Source: Elusimicrobia bacterium GWF2_62_30 (lineage in GTDB: Bacteria > Elusimicrobiota > Elusimicrobia > Elusimicrobiales > UBA9959). Taken from it: a DNA stretch of 64,000 nucleotides. This document shows positions 33,466 through 40,874 of this stretch, piece after piece (position 1 is the stretch's first letter; every line of letters begins with the position of its first letter). The translations under genes were made by a program, and so were the position numbers. The notes beneath the pieces were generated by a model, which was not told the origin of the DNA, searched no databases, and saw only the letters and a list, made by a program, of their open reading frames with translations. The stretch spans positions 1 through 64,000 of the forward strand of contig MGUK01000084.1 in assembly GCA_001799995.1 (NCBI GenBank), given 5' to 3'.

Positions 33466-33717
33466 GCCATTTTGCCGAAAATGGCGATAATCGCATTTTA
33501 GAGGTTTTTATGTGGAGGGTTATTTCAGCCGGGAATGTGGCGGGGCCGCGTATAGCCTTTTGGGGGGTACTGCTTGGGTTTGGGTTAGGGAGGCGTCTAC
33601 GCGGCCCCGGTGCAATATCTTATAAGACTTGCGCCGTTGGAGGCAATGGCGCGAATTCAGCGTCTCCAGGGTCCGCCGGCGGCGTTGTGTGTGAGTGTAA
33701 ACCTGTGGAGCCCAGCA
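33466..33717 (-). repeat. R3 repeat, copy 2, with an inserted hairpin
   Basis: Matches 29309-29434 at both ends: the hairpin GCCATTTT/AAAATGGC (33466-33473, 33478-33485) and the end block (GTGTAAACCTGTGGAGCCCAG). Between them about 110 extra bases include a perfect 12-bp inverted repeat (33541-33552 with 33598-33609). It lies directly downstream of the receiver at 33728. Confidence 0.65.
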
Positions 33718-33727
33718 CTAACTGGCG

Positions 33728-34081
33728 TCAGGTCAAGCTTGCCATTAGTGTTTTAAAATCCCCGAAGGAAAATGGTTTGCGCAGTATGGTGTGAATACCT
33801 TTATTGGAAAGCTGGTGGCCGATTTCTTTCTGGTCAACCGCCGTTATAACAACAATCCGCGCCTTCTGATCCACGCTCCGGAGGTCCTCCAATACTCCCA
33901 TACCGGATTTCCCCGGCAGGATAAGGTCCAGGAAAACCACATCGGGTTTGAATTTTGTGAAATGTTTTATCGCCTCGCTCCCGTTCTCTGCTTCGGCGAT
34001 ATCTTCATACCCGAGCTTTGCCAGCATCGTCTTTATCATGCCCCGTGTAAGCGCGTTATCTTCAACCAGCAATATTTTCAT
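33728..34081 (-). CDS. Stand-alone receiver, paralogue of 30339
   Basis: A 117-residue receiver: LLVEDNALTR, phospho-Asp in VVFLDLILPGKSG (about 53), VVITAVDQKE, LRKPFSFGDF. It is the partner copy of the receiver at 30339; differences are spread along the protein, so the duplication is not recent. Second gene of a two-receiver operon, followed by R3 copy 2. Confidence 0.9.
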   Translation of the reverse strand: MKILLVEDNALTRGMIKTMLAKLGYEDIAEAENGSEAIKHFTKFKPDVVFLDLILPGKSGMGVLEDLRSVDQKARIVVITAVDQKEIGHQLSNKGIHTILRKPFSFGDFKTLMASLT

Positions 34082-34122
34082 AATGCCCCCTGTTTTCTCG
34101 TGAAGGTTTAAGCAGCCCGCGC

Positions 34123-34470
34123 CTAAGCCAGAGCCTTGTCCACAGCGGCCATAAAGACTTCCGCTTTAAAAGGCTTTTCGAAATACACGTCCGGGATCTG
34201 CTCCGGGGGAAGTATCGCAACTGAGCCTGACACAAGCAGGCTCCGGGCACCGGCCCGTTTTCTCTCGTAGAGCTTTATCAGGTCCGTGCCCAGCCCGTCC
34301 CCGAGCATCAGGTCGGTTATCAGCAAGTCGTAATTCTTGGAATTTATAAGCCGCGCAGCATCGGCAAAACAGGAAGTTTTTGTAATTAAATAGCCTGTTC
34401 CGATAAACAGGCGCGTATAAACATTAAGCATGGCCTCATCATCGTCGGCCACAAGGATACTTCTAGGCAT
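34123..34470 (-). CDS. Stand-alone receiver
   Basis: A 115-residue receiver: ILVADDDEAM, phospho-Asp in LLITDLMLGDG (about 53), LLVSGSVAIL and YFEKPFKAEVF. ATG 34470 has AAGGGGAATAAG upstream; the frame is open further but without a site. First gene of the second receiver operon; it occupies the position that the receiver at 30717 has in the first, and both begin with similar short sequences (MPxxSILxADDD). Confidence 0.88.
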   Translation of the reverse strand: MPRSILVADDDEAMLNVYTRLFIGTGYLITKTSCFADAARLINSKNYDLLITDLMLGDGLGTDLIKLYERKRAGARSLLVSGSVAILPPEQIPDVYFEKPFKAEVFMAAVDKALA

Positions 34471-34534
34471 CTTATTCCCCTTAACCCCGCCAGATGCCCT
34501 CACCCGCTGCATAGCCCCCCGGCTACTTTATGAG

Positions 34535-34550
34535 TGTAACATAAGTTACG
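34535..34550 (-). promoter_or_regulatory. Operator-like dyad of receiver operon 2
   Basis: TGTAAC-ATAA-GTTAC(g), one base short of the perfect dyad at 33293-33308 and in a homologous surrounding sequence. On the minus strand TACACT forms a -10 candidate. Confidence 0.55.
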
Positions 34551-34659
34551 CAGCTCCGACAGAGACATGCGGCCTATACGGCTATGGGCCGCAGGACCTA
34601 AGATGCATATAAAGTTTCTGATGGGTACTGGAAGGGGACTGTATGGTTCCGAAAGTTCT

Positions 34660-36738
34660 TTACTTGCGGTCTGTCTTCGGAGACTGCGCGCTGGGATAAC
34701 AGGTTGAGCAAAGCGCCAGCGTTTTACGGGTCAGCGCATCGAGTGTAAACGGTTTCTGGATATAGTTTTTCTCCGGGTCAAGTACGCCATGCGCAAGGAC
34801 GGCGTTGCCCGTGTAGCCGGACATGAAAAGCACGTTTATCTCCGGGCGGAGCGATTTCAGCCGCCCGGCCAGTTCGATACCGTTCAATTTAGGCAGCACC
34901 ATATCCGTTAATAGAAGTTGAATGCGGCCTTTATGCCGCTTACAGACAGCCAGGGCTTCCTCGGCGCTGGAAGCTTCAAGGACGGTGAAACCGGCCAGCA
35001 CCAGGGAGCGCCGGATGGGGGCCCGGAGCGAACTGTCATCGTCCACCAGCAGAACAGTTCCGGTCCCGGTAAGCGTTTCTTTAACAACCGCCGCGGGTTC
35101 GGCGATCGCCGCTTTGCCCGTGGCCAGCGGGAAATAGATTTTAAAAACCGTGCCGCGGCCTTCTTCGCTATACACACCTATAGAACCGTCGCTTTGTTTA
35201 ACGATCCCATGGACCGTGGAAAGCCCCAGCCCCGTACCTTTGTCCCGCGGTTTTGTTGTGAAGAAAGGCTCGAATAGGTGGGATTGCGTCTCCGTGCTCA
35301 TCCCGGCGCCTGTGTCGCTGACGGATAACAGTACATAATTGCCAGGCTCGACGGTACCGTGCCGGTGGATATGCGCCTCGTCCATGTGTACGATAGAGGC
35401 TTCAAGGGTGATCTTGCCCCCTTTCGGCATGGCGTCGCGGGCGTTGACCGAAAGATTCAGCAGTACCTGCTCTATATAACCGGGGTCGGCTTTTATGAGC
35501 GGCGGCACTTTACTTGTAAGCGCCGTTAATTTTATGTTTTCGCCGATGAGGCGGCCGAGCATTGTCTTTACTCCAAGAATGACCTGGTTTAAATCCAGCA
35601 CTTTCGGCTGCAGCACCTGTTTGCGGCTGAAGATCAGGAGCTGGCGCGTTAAGGCGGCCGCGCGCTCCCCTGCTTTTTTAATTTCTTCCACATCCGCGCG
35701 GCCGGAAACATTCAGGCTAGGGTTTTTAAGCAGGAAGTCGCTATAGGACAGAATCGCCGTCAAGATGTTTTTGAAGTCGTGCGCGATGCCGCCGGCCAGG
35801 CTGCCGGCCGTCTCCATCTTCTGCGATTGGCGGAATTGTTCCTCAAGTTTTAGTTTTTCCCGTTCGGCTGCCTTGCCGGCGCTTATATCTTCTACCATGC
35901 CGAGAAAGCGCGGGTTGGCGTTATCGAAAGCCGGGAGTGGAGCGGCGGTTATACTCACCCAGACGGGAGTGCCGTCGGGTTTCAGGTACCGTTTTTCCAT
36001 CTGGAATACTTTCGCTTTCCCGGTAGAGAACGCCGTCAGATTAGCTGACTGGGTTTTTATATCTTCGGGATGCGTAACGGACATCCAGTCCGTCCTGGCA
36101 AGTTCTTCCATAGGCCTGCCGAGAATCCTTTCAAGCATCGGGTTTACGCTAAGGAAACGCCCCGTTACGGAGTCTACCAGGCAGATGCCCATAGGCGCTT
36201 CCGTGAATACGGCTTTAAACAAGACTTCGCTTTCCCTCAATGATTCCAGCGCTTTCTCCCGTGCGGCAAGCTCTTCGGCAAGTTCGCGGGTTCGCCGTGC
36301 GACCAGAATTTCCAGTTTATCGTGATCGGCCTGCTGTAACATATTGGCCGCTTTGATTTTTAGCATGGCCCGTACCTGGACGGTCAGCTCCCACAATTCC
36401 AGTGGTTTCAAAACAAACGCTTCAGCGCCAGCTTCGAACGCTTTTTCGCATATTTCCTTATCGGGTTTGAGCGCGGTCATGAAGACTACAGGGATGTTCC
36501 TGAGGCGCACGTCTTCTTTTAGCCTCTTGCATACCTCGAACCCGTCCATTTCCGGCATGACTATATCTAGCAGGATTATATCCGGGTCTTCGGCCAGCGC
36601 CAGGGCTACACCCTTAATGCCGTTCGTAGAGGTGAAAAGGGCGGCGTCCGGAAAAGCGTGCTTCAGGGCGGAGCTTAGGGCGTCAAGACTATCCTGCCCA
36701 TCATCAATCACCAGTATCTTTAATTTAACAGCGGCCAT
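34660..36738 (-). CDS. Hybrid histidine kinase: REC-PAS-HisKA-HATPase-REC
   Basis: A 692-residue soluble kinase. Receiver 1 (1-125: LVIDDGQDSLD, IILLDIVMPEMDG, VLKPLE); coiled coil; PAS about 170-290 (VFTEAPMGICLVDSVTGRFLSVNP); HisKA with GGIAHDFKNILTAILSYSDF (His about 328); HATPase_c with LLNLSVNARDAMP, DTGAGMS, FFTTKPRDKGTGLGLSTV; receiver 2 about 570-680 (LLVDDDSSLR, LLLTDMVLPKLNG, YIQKPF). No membrane segment, so it integrates cytosolic input, its first receiver perhaps accepting phosphate from another kinase. It may phosphorylate the stand-alone receivers beside it; this is inference from position only. Confidence 0.92.
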   Translation of the reverse strand: MAAVKLKILVIDDGQDSLDALSSALKHAFPDAALFTSTNGIKGVALALAEDPDIILLDIVMPEMDGFEVCKRLKEDVRLRNIPVVFMTALKPDKEICEKAFEAGAEAFVLKPLELWELTVQVRAMLKIKAANMLQQADHDKLEILVARRTRELAEELAAREKALESLRESEVLFKAVFTEAPMGICLVDSVTGRFLSVNPMLERILGRPMEELARTDWMSVTHPEDIKTQSANLTAFSTGKAKVFQMEKRYLKPDGTPVWVSITAAPLPAFDNANPRFLGMVEDISAGKAAEREKLKLEEQFRQSQKMETAGSLAGGIAHDFKNILTAILSYSDFLLKNPSLNVSGRADVEEIKKAGERAAALTRQLLIFSRKQVLQPKVLDLNQVILGVKTMLGRLIGENIKLTALTSKVPPLIKADPGYIEQVLLNLSVNARDAMPKGGKITLEASIVHMDEAHIHRHGTVEPGNYVLLSVSDTGAGMSTETQSHLFEPFFTTKPRDKGTGLGLSTVHGIVKQSDGSIGVYSEEGRGTVFKIYFPLATGKAAIAEPAAVVKETLTGTGTVLLVDDDSSLRAPIRRSLVLAGFTVLEASSAEEALAVCKRHKGRIQLLLTDMVLPKLNGIELAGRLKSLRPEINVLFMSGYTGNAVLAHGVLDPEKNYIQKPFTLDALTRKTLALCSTCYPSAQSPKTDRK

Positions 36739-36814
36739 AGTTGTCCCGGAAAGACCAGTGGGAATAGGAAGGTGGCGTTTATTTTTGCGGAACGACGCCT
36801 TTAATTATTAATTA

Positions 36815-36835
36815 TGTATCAGCTTACCTGATACA
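36815..36835 (-). promoter_or_regulatory. Operator-like dyad upstream of the hybrid kinase
   Basis: Perfect 7-bp arms TGTATCA (36815-36821) and TGATACA (36829-36835) with a 7-base spacer, 77 bases before the kinase start. A different sequence from the receiver-operon dyads. Confidence 0.5.
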
Positions 36836-36910
36836 AATTTGATTTTCAATACCATATTCATGGGATACGGCGCCCGCCTGCAGCCCATCACAATCCCCTG
36901 TGTTTGTTTC

Positions 36911-36952
36911 TAGTTATGATTCTATAACTATATGCATACCTATGACTATAGG
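36911..36952. promoter_or_regulatory. Cluster of operator-like palindromes
   Basis: TAGTTAT-N6-ATAACTA (36911-36930), TATGCATA and CCTAT-N4-ATAGG (36939-36952) lie in the 440-base gap between the hybrid kinase and the XRE regulator. Sites for the adjacent XRE protein are the simplest reading. Nothing coding was seen in the gap. Confidence 0.4.
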
Positions 36953-37180
36953 TGTAATGCAAGCCTCACATTATTCCTTTAGATTATGGGAAATACGGGG
37001 AACATATCATAAAGTTTACGCAGGGTGAGGGAGCATGAACGCCCGGGCGATTTTTACGCCCGCCGTTTTATAACAATACCGTATACGGAAAATGCTGCTC
37101 AGATTTAATTGAGCCTGATTTGAACCGCGCATGAGCTTTCCTGTAAGTCCGCCAGTTAAACTATGGGTGAGGGAGATTTT

Positions 37181-37537
37181 ATGGGTATAGATATTTATGC
37201 CACGATCGCCAGACAACTGCGCCTTAAACGATTGCAGGCGGGGCTTACGCTGGAGGACCTGGCGGATGCAGCGGGAATAAGCACAAGCTTTCTTGCTTAT
37301 TTGGAAACAAATAAAAAAAAGCCTAGCTTAAATACCATAGCAAAGCTTGCCGCAGCGCTGGATACACCTGTTTCTGAATTATTTGATGAGTATAGCGTCC
37401 ACAATATTACGGGTGAAAAACAAAAAGCCCAGGATAAACTTCTGAAACTGCTACAGAACCAAAGCCCGAAAAACACGGAAACGATCCTGGCTATCGTAAC
37501 GGTTCTTGCCAAAAAGCTTGTCGATAAACAGGCATGA
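37181..37537 (+). CDS. XRE-family transcriptional regulator
   Basis: A 118-residue regulator: helix-turn-helix about 10-65 (LRLKRLQAGLTLEDLADAAG, STSFLAYLETNKKKPSLNTI, AKLAAALDTPVSELF) and a short C-terminal helical part (LLQNQSPKNTETILAIVTVLAKKL) suited to dimerisation. GTGAGGGAG precedes ATG 37181; the frame is open a further 6 codons. It resembles the minus-strand XRE protein at 37710 in design and in the K-N/Q-x-SP motif before its last helix, so the two may be distant paralogues in convergent orientation. Confidence 0.88.
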   Translation: MGIDIYATIARQLRLKRLQAGLTLEDLADAAGISTSFLAYLETNKKKPSLNTIAKLAAALDTPVSELFDEYSVHNITGEKQKAQDKLLKLLQNQSPKNTETILAIVTVLAKKLVDKQA

Positions 37538-37709
37538 TAGCGGCATATGGCAAAAACCAGTATGGACACAAATCCTATGCCGCCGGTCAACTTTACAGAC
37601 CGGGTGAGGTGGGTGGATGACACAACGCTATCTAAAGCCCGCCCTGGGTTTAATTAACGGTAATTTAAGGATTTCTTAACTACCAAAGACGAGGTCAAGT
37701 AAAAAAGCT

Positions 37710-38057
37710 TTATTTGCCCTGTCTTTTGTTGCGGATAATGAATTTGGCGGTGTGAACTATAAAATTCTGCTCTTCCGGGGAGGCGTTCTTGAAAAGGGAC
37801 ACAATCCGGTCCACAGGGGCGGATTGTGAGGACTTGGGCGTAGTTTTGCCTGAAAACATTCCCGAGACCGGGATTTCCAAGACCTTCGCGATCTTCTCAA
37901 GCGTTATTATTGAAAAATTCTTTTTCCCGCGCTCGGCGTCGCCCAAATAGTTGGGGTGAACGCCCGCCAGGTGCGCGGTTTCCTCTATTGTTAAGCCGTT
38001 TTCCTTCCTTAACTGCCTTATCCGTGAGCCAATTTCGCCCCTGATGTCGTTCTTCAT
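37710..38057 (-). CDS. XRE-family transcriptional regulator
   Basis: A 115-residue regulator with helix-turn-helix about 8-65 (IRQLRKENGLTIEETAHLAG, VHPNYLGDAERGKKNFSIIT, EKIAKVLEIPVSGMF) and a C-terminal helix (LFKNASPEEQNFIVHTAKFII). It is divergent from the receiver gene at 38212, whose promoter contains direct TATAGATGG repeats; those are candidate sites for this protein. Convergent with the other XRE gene. Confidence 0.88.
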   Translation of the reverse strand: MKNDIRGEIGSRIRQLRKENGLTIEETAHLAGVHPNYLGDAERGKKNFSIITLEKIAKVLEIPVSGMFSGKTTPKSSQSAPVDRIVSLFKNASPEEQNFIVHTAKFIIRNKRQGK

Positions 38058-38100
38058 AGTTGATATAGTTTATGGCAAATAGAATAGTCTTACAATAATC

Positions 38101-38140
38101 TATAGATGGCATTGACAATGACATTTATAGATGGTATATT
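38101..38140 (+). promoter_or_regulatory. Strong sigma-70 promoter with direct-repeat operator
   Basis: TTGACA (38112-38117) and TATATT (38135-38140) with a 17-base spacer: near-consensus. The 9-mer TATAGATGG occurs at 38101-38109, just before -35, and again at 38126-38134, abutting -10. A protein bound to both would cover the promoter. It drives the receiver gene at 38212. Confidence 0.65.
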
Positions 38141-38211
38141 TTAATAGGCAGGGGGCGCTTCAAGATTCTTCAAAACTACGTCAGAAACCCGGTGCCAGGT
38201 TTGGGGGTGCT

Positions 38212-38616
38212 ATGGCGAAACGAAAAATACTTATTATTGACGATGATCTGTTCTGGCACAGGCTGGTGAAACGGCTTTTCGGCGAAGAAGATTACGACGT
38301 ACACACCGCCGATAGTTGCAAGACCGGGGTGAGGATGGCGGAACAGCATCGGCCCGATTGCATCCTGTTGGACTTTCATCTGGGCGACGGGGACGCGGTT
38401 GACGTATGCACGGCGCTTAAAAGGGGTGAAGCAAAACCGCAATATCCAGTGATAATTGTTAGTTCCGACCCGGGCGCGGAGATTACGGCATATGCGGAGT
38501 GCCGTGCTGATTACTTTGTGCTTAAAGGGTCGCACAGTATGATGGAGCTCCCGAGTATAGTGATGAAAGTTCTTGGGAACACGGGGACGGCTGTTTCCTG
38601 GGAGCCGGGCCAATAA
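38212..38616 (+). CDS. Stand-alone receiver
   Basis: A 134-residue receiver: ILIIDDDLFWHRL, phospho-Asp in CILLDFHLGDG (about 56), VIIVSSDPGAE and YFVLKGSHSM with the conserved Lys. GGGGGT lies before ATG 38212. It has its own strong promoter and is separated from the minus receiver operons by two XRE genes, so its control is distinct. No output domain. Confidence 0.88.
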   Translation: MAKRKILIIDDDLFWHRLVKRLFGEEDYDVHTADSCKTGVRMAEQHRPDCILLDFHLGDGDAVDVCTALKRGEAKPQYPVIIVSSDPGAEITAYAECRADYFVLKGSHSMMELPSIVMKVLGNTGTAVSWEPGQ

Positions 38617-38790
38617 AATTGCGGCGGACGGCTTTTCCTCCCCAAACCCACCCCTAACCCAGGGAAAGTCGTCCGCCCCTGATTTTGTAGCAAGAGAACA
38701 GACGAAAGGTGTTCTGCGGCTTATAACAGAAAGATTGATGGGCGCGGGAAATAATTTTCTGCATTGTACGGACGCCTGCGGCGGACGGGA

Positions 38791-39067
38791 GCGGCCCGGT
38801 AAGGCCCAGTTGGGTACCGGCCGGCCGCGCATAGGAGGTGTTGATAAGATGCAGAACACCTTTGGAGCAGGTGCGACGGCGCATAGTGCCGGAGCCCTGC
38901 GAACCGCCTTCTCGCGGCAAGGAGCAGTGCGGGGCCGCGCTTCGTGGCCACGCCTGCGACGACATCTCGCGGATAAGATCCCCATACCGCAGCTTATACG
39001 GCTTGCTGGCGGTATTTATTAGATGACCTCAGGATGTTGCGCAAAGTAGGTCTTAATTTCATCCTGA
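38791..39067 (+). repeat. R2 dispersed repeat, copy B
   Basis: Reverse-oriented homologue of 15371-15644; block 38833-38948 is 115/116 identical. Contains hairpin AGGTGTT (38836-38842)/AACACCT (38855-38861). It abuts the recombinase relic ending at 39053, overlapping its last codons, and fills the gap 38617-39072 together with about 170 bases in which nothing was recognised. Confidence 0.8.
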
Positions 39068-39202
39068 TAGGCCCGCCAAATTTTCTTCTCGGAAAATTTG
39101 GCACAATTTAAATCCGCTAGTCCGGCTAGCGCCCGCAGTTTCTCCGCCGGAAAATTAAGTTTTAATTTTATTTTCTTCCCGCCAATGATTAAATGCGAAC
39201 CG
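39053..39202 (-). pseudogene. 3' remnant of a second serine recombinase gene
   Basis: Read on the minus strand this encodes 49 residues (GSHLIIGGK ... KKIWRAYQDGN, stop) aligned with the C-terminus of the intact recombinase at 39351 (GSNLIIGGK ... KKIWRG). 39073-39184 is identical to 40728-40839 in reverse complement, whereas the codons just beyond differ synonymously and by substitution, showing it comes from a related but separate copy. Everything upstream of the last 50 codons is gone. Confidence 0.65.
39073..39184 (+). repeat. Left arm of perfect 112-bp inverted repeat
   Basis: Exact reverse complement of 40728-40839. The two arms face each other across the recombinase gene, 1,543 bases apart. 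The outer end of each arm carries CCCGCCA on one strand, equal to the 3' end of tRNA-Asp. Confidence 0.9.
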
Positions 39203-39291
39203 AATTATTGTCCTTATGGCCGCCGGTGCGGCCGGCCCAGCGCTGGTGCGCCTGGCCGGCCTTACCCGCGGCGCGGAGTTGAAGAATAGCA

Positions 39292-39333
39292 CTTAAGGCC
39301 GGTTCAGCCCTGCTGGGCAAAACCGTCCTTAAG
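39292..39333. promoter_or_regulatory. Nested hairpin before the recombinase gene
   Basis: CTTAAGGCCGGTT (39292-39304) and AACCGTCCTTAAG (39321-39333) pair with one mismatch; the loop holds a second stem GCCC/GGGC (39307-39318). It ends 3 bases before the AGGGGAGG ribosome-binding site of the recombinase, so it could control translation or be a recombination site. Confidence 0.5.
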
Positions 39334-39350
39334 AGCAGGGGAGGCAAGGT

Positions 39351-40874
39351 ATGGAAAAGTCTAATATGCGGTATTTCCTGTATGCGCGCAAGTCCACGGA
39401 CGAGCCGGACCGGCAGATCCTTTCCATAGAGGCGCAGCTCGCTGAACTCCGCGACTACGCTAAAAAGAATGGTCTCGCCATAGCCCGCGAGTTCATCGAA
39501 AGCAAAACCGCCAAGGAGCCGGGCCGCGACATGTTCAACGAGATGGTCGCTGGCCTTGAGCAGGGCGCAGCCCAGGGCATAGTTGCCTGGCACCCTGACC
39601 GGCTCGCGAGGAATAGCATTGATGGGGGCCGCTTGGTCTACTTAGTGGACACTGGTAAGCTTTTAGAGCTAAAGTTTCCTACCTTCTGGTTTGACCCCAC
39701 GCCGCAGGGCAAGTTCATGCTGTCTATCGCTTTCGGCCAGTCCAAGTACTACGTGGACAACCTCTCGGAAAACGTAAAGCGCGGTATTCGCCAAAAGCTG
39801 CGCAATGGGATTTGGCCCTCATGGGCGCCGATGGGCTACATAAACGACCTGGCCACCCATACAATATACGTTGATAAGGAGCGCGCTCCAGTTATTAAAA
39901 AGGCCTTTGAGCTTTACGCTACCGGGAATTACGCCATCCTTGAAATCCGGGACATGGTAAACAGGTCCGGGCTTCGCGGGCGCAAGCTTCATAAGCCTCT
40001 GTCCGTGTCCAACTGCCACTATATGCTACGGAACCCTATCTATTATGGGGTTATGCGCTATTATGGCGAGGTCTATGAGGCCAAGCACAAGCCCATAATC
40101 TCCAAGGCGCTCTTTGATAAGTGCCAGGAGATGCTTAAAAACAAAAGCAAGCCCAAGACTAAAACTCTATTGCCTTATGTTTACCGAGGTGCTTTCCGTT
40201 GCGCCTCTTGCGGTTGCTACATCACCACCGAGACGCAGAAGGGCCATAAGTACCTGCATTGCACCAAGCGTAAGCAGCCCTGTACGGAGCTGTTTGTCCG
40301 TGAAGAGGAGATAGATCGCCAGGTGCGCGAAATCCTAAAAGGAGTTTCCTTACCCCCGGCCCTGGCCGCGGATGCTCTTAATAACATCAATAAGGAGAAT
40401 TTGAGCGCGGCCCAGGCCGGGGCAAGCACCGCACAAAATCTGCGAGATAAAATAGATATCCTTACGAAGAACATGAACGCTCTTTTGGACATGATCCTTA
40501 GCGGGATGCTAACGCAGGATGAATACGCCCAAAAGAAGCGTTCATGTATAGAAGAGAAAAAGGAATGTGAAATGAAACTCGCAGCTTTTGAGCGGGAGGG
40601 GAGTAAACGGTTCGAACCGCTGATAGGGTTTTACAAACTAGCAGTTCACGCCGGAGAGTCCGCAGTTTCCGGAAACCCCGAGGAGAACCTGCAAATATTG
40701 AAAAATATCGGTTCGAACTTAATTATAGGCGGGAAGAAAATAAAATTAAAACTTAATTTTCCGGCGGAGAAACTGCGGGCGCTAGCCGGACTAGCGGATT
40801 TAAATTGTGCCAAATTTTCCGAGAAGAAAATTTGGCGGGGTCGACGGGATTCGAACCCGCGGTCTTCGCCTTGA
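39351..40874 (+). CDS. Large serine recombinase (resolvase/invertase type)
   Basis: A 507-residue site-specific recombinase. Catalytic resolvase domain about 1-145 (YFLYARKSTDEPDRQILSIE, with the nucleophile Ser in ARKST; GIVAWHPDRLARNSIDGG); recombinase domain about 165-270 (VKRGIRQKLRNG, GYINDLATHTIYVDKERAPV, LRNPIYYGVMRYYG); Zn-ribbon about 280-330 (FRCASCGCYIT, HCTKRKQPC); coiled coil and C-terminal helices. GGGGAGG precedes the ATG. The last 13 residues (RGRRDSNPRSSP) are antisense tRNA-Asp sequence, so the native C-terminus was replaced when the gene came to lie against the tRNA; a relic at 39053 preserves another ending. A perfect 112-bp inverted repeat flanks the gene. Confidence 0.93.
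   Translation: MEKSNMRYFLYARKSTDEPDRQILSIEAQLAELRDYAKKNGLAIAREFIESKTAKEPGRDMFNEMVAGLEQGAAQGIVAWHPDRLARNSIDGGRLVYLVDTGKLLELKFPTFWFDPTPQGKFMLSIAFGQSKYYVDNLSENVKRGIRQKLRNGIWPSWAPMGYINDLATHTIYVDKERAPVIKKAFELYATGNYAILEIRDMVNRSGLRGRKLHKPLSVSNCHYMLRNPIYYGVMRYYGEVYEAKHKPIISKALFDKCQEMLKNKSKPKTKTLLPYVYRGAFRCASCGCYITTETQKGHKYLHCTKRKQPCTELFVREEEIDRQVREILKGVSLPPALAADALNNINKENLSAAQAGASTAQNLRDKIDILTKNMNALLDMILSGMLTQDEYAQKKRSCIEEKKECEMKLAAFEREGSKRFEPLIGFYKLAVHAGESAVSGNPEENLQILKNIGSNLIIGGKKIKLKLNFPAEKLRALAGLADLNCAKFSEKKIWRGRRDSNPRSSP
40728..40839 (-). repeat. Right arm of perfect 112-bp inverted repeat
   Basis: Exact reverse complement of 39073-39184. Lies inside the 3' coding end of the recombinase and includes the last seven bases of tRNA-Asp (TGGCGGG on the plus strand). 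Confidence 0.9.

Noticed and set aside
38654-39026. Small open frames around 38.7-39.0 kb as genes
   Set aside because: They fall in R2 copy B, lack ribosome-binding sites and have compositions of translated repeat.
39073-40839. Standard attL/attR of an integrated element
   Set aside because: Attachment repeats should be direct; these are inverted and 112 bp long, far longer than a crossover core.
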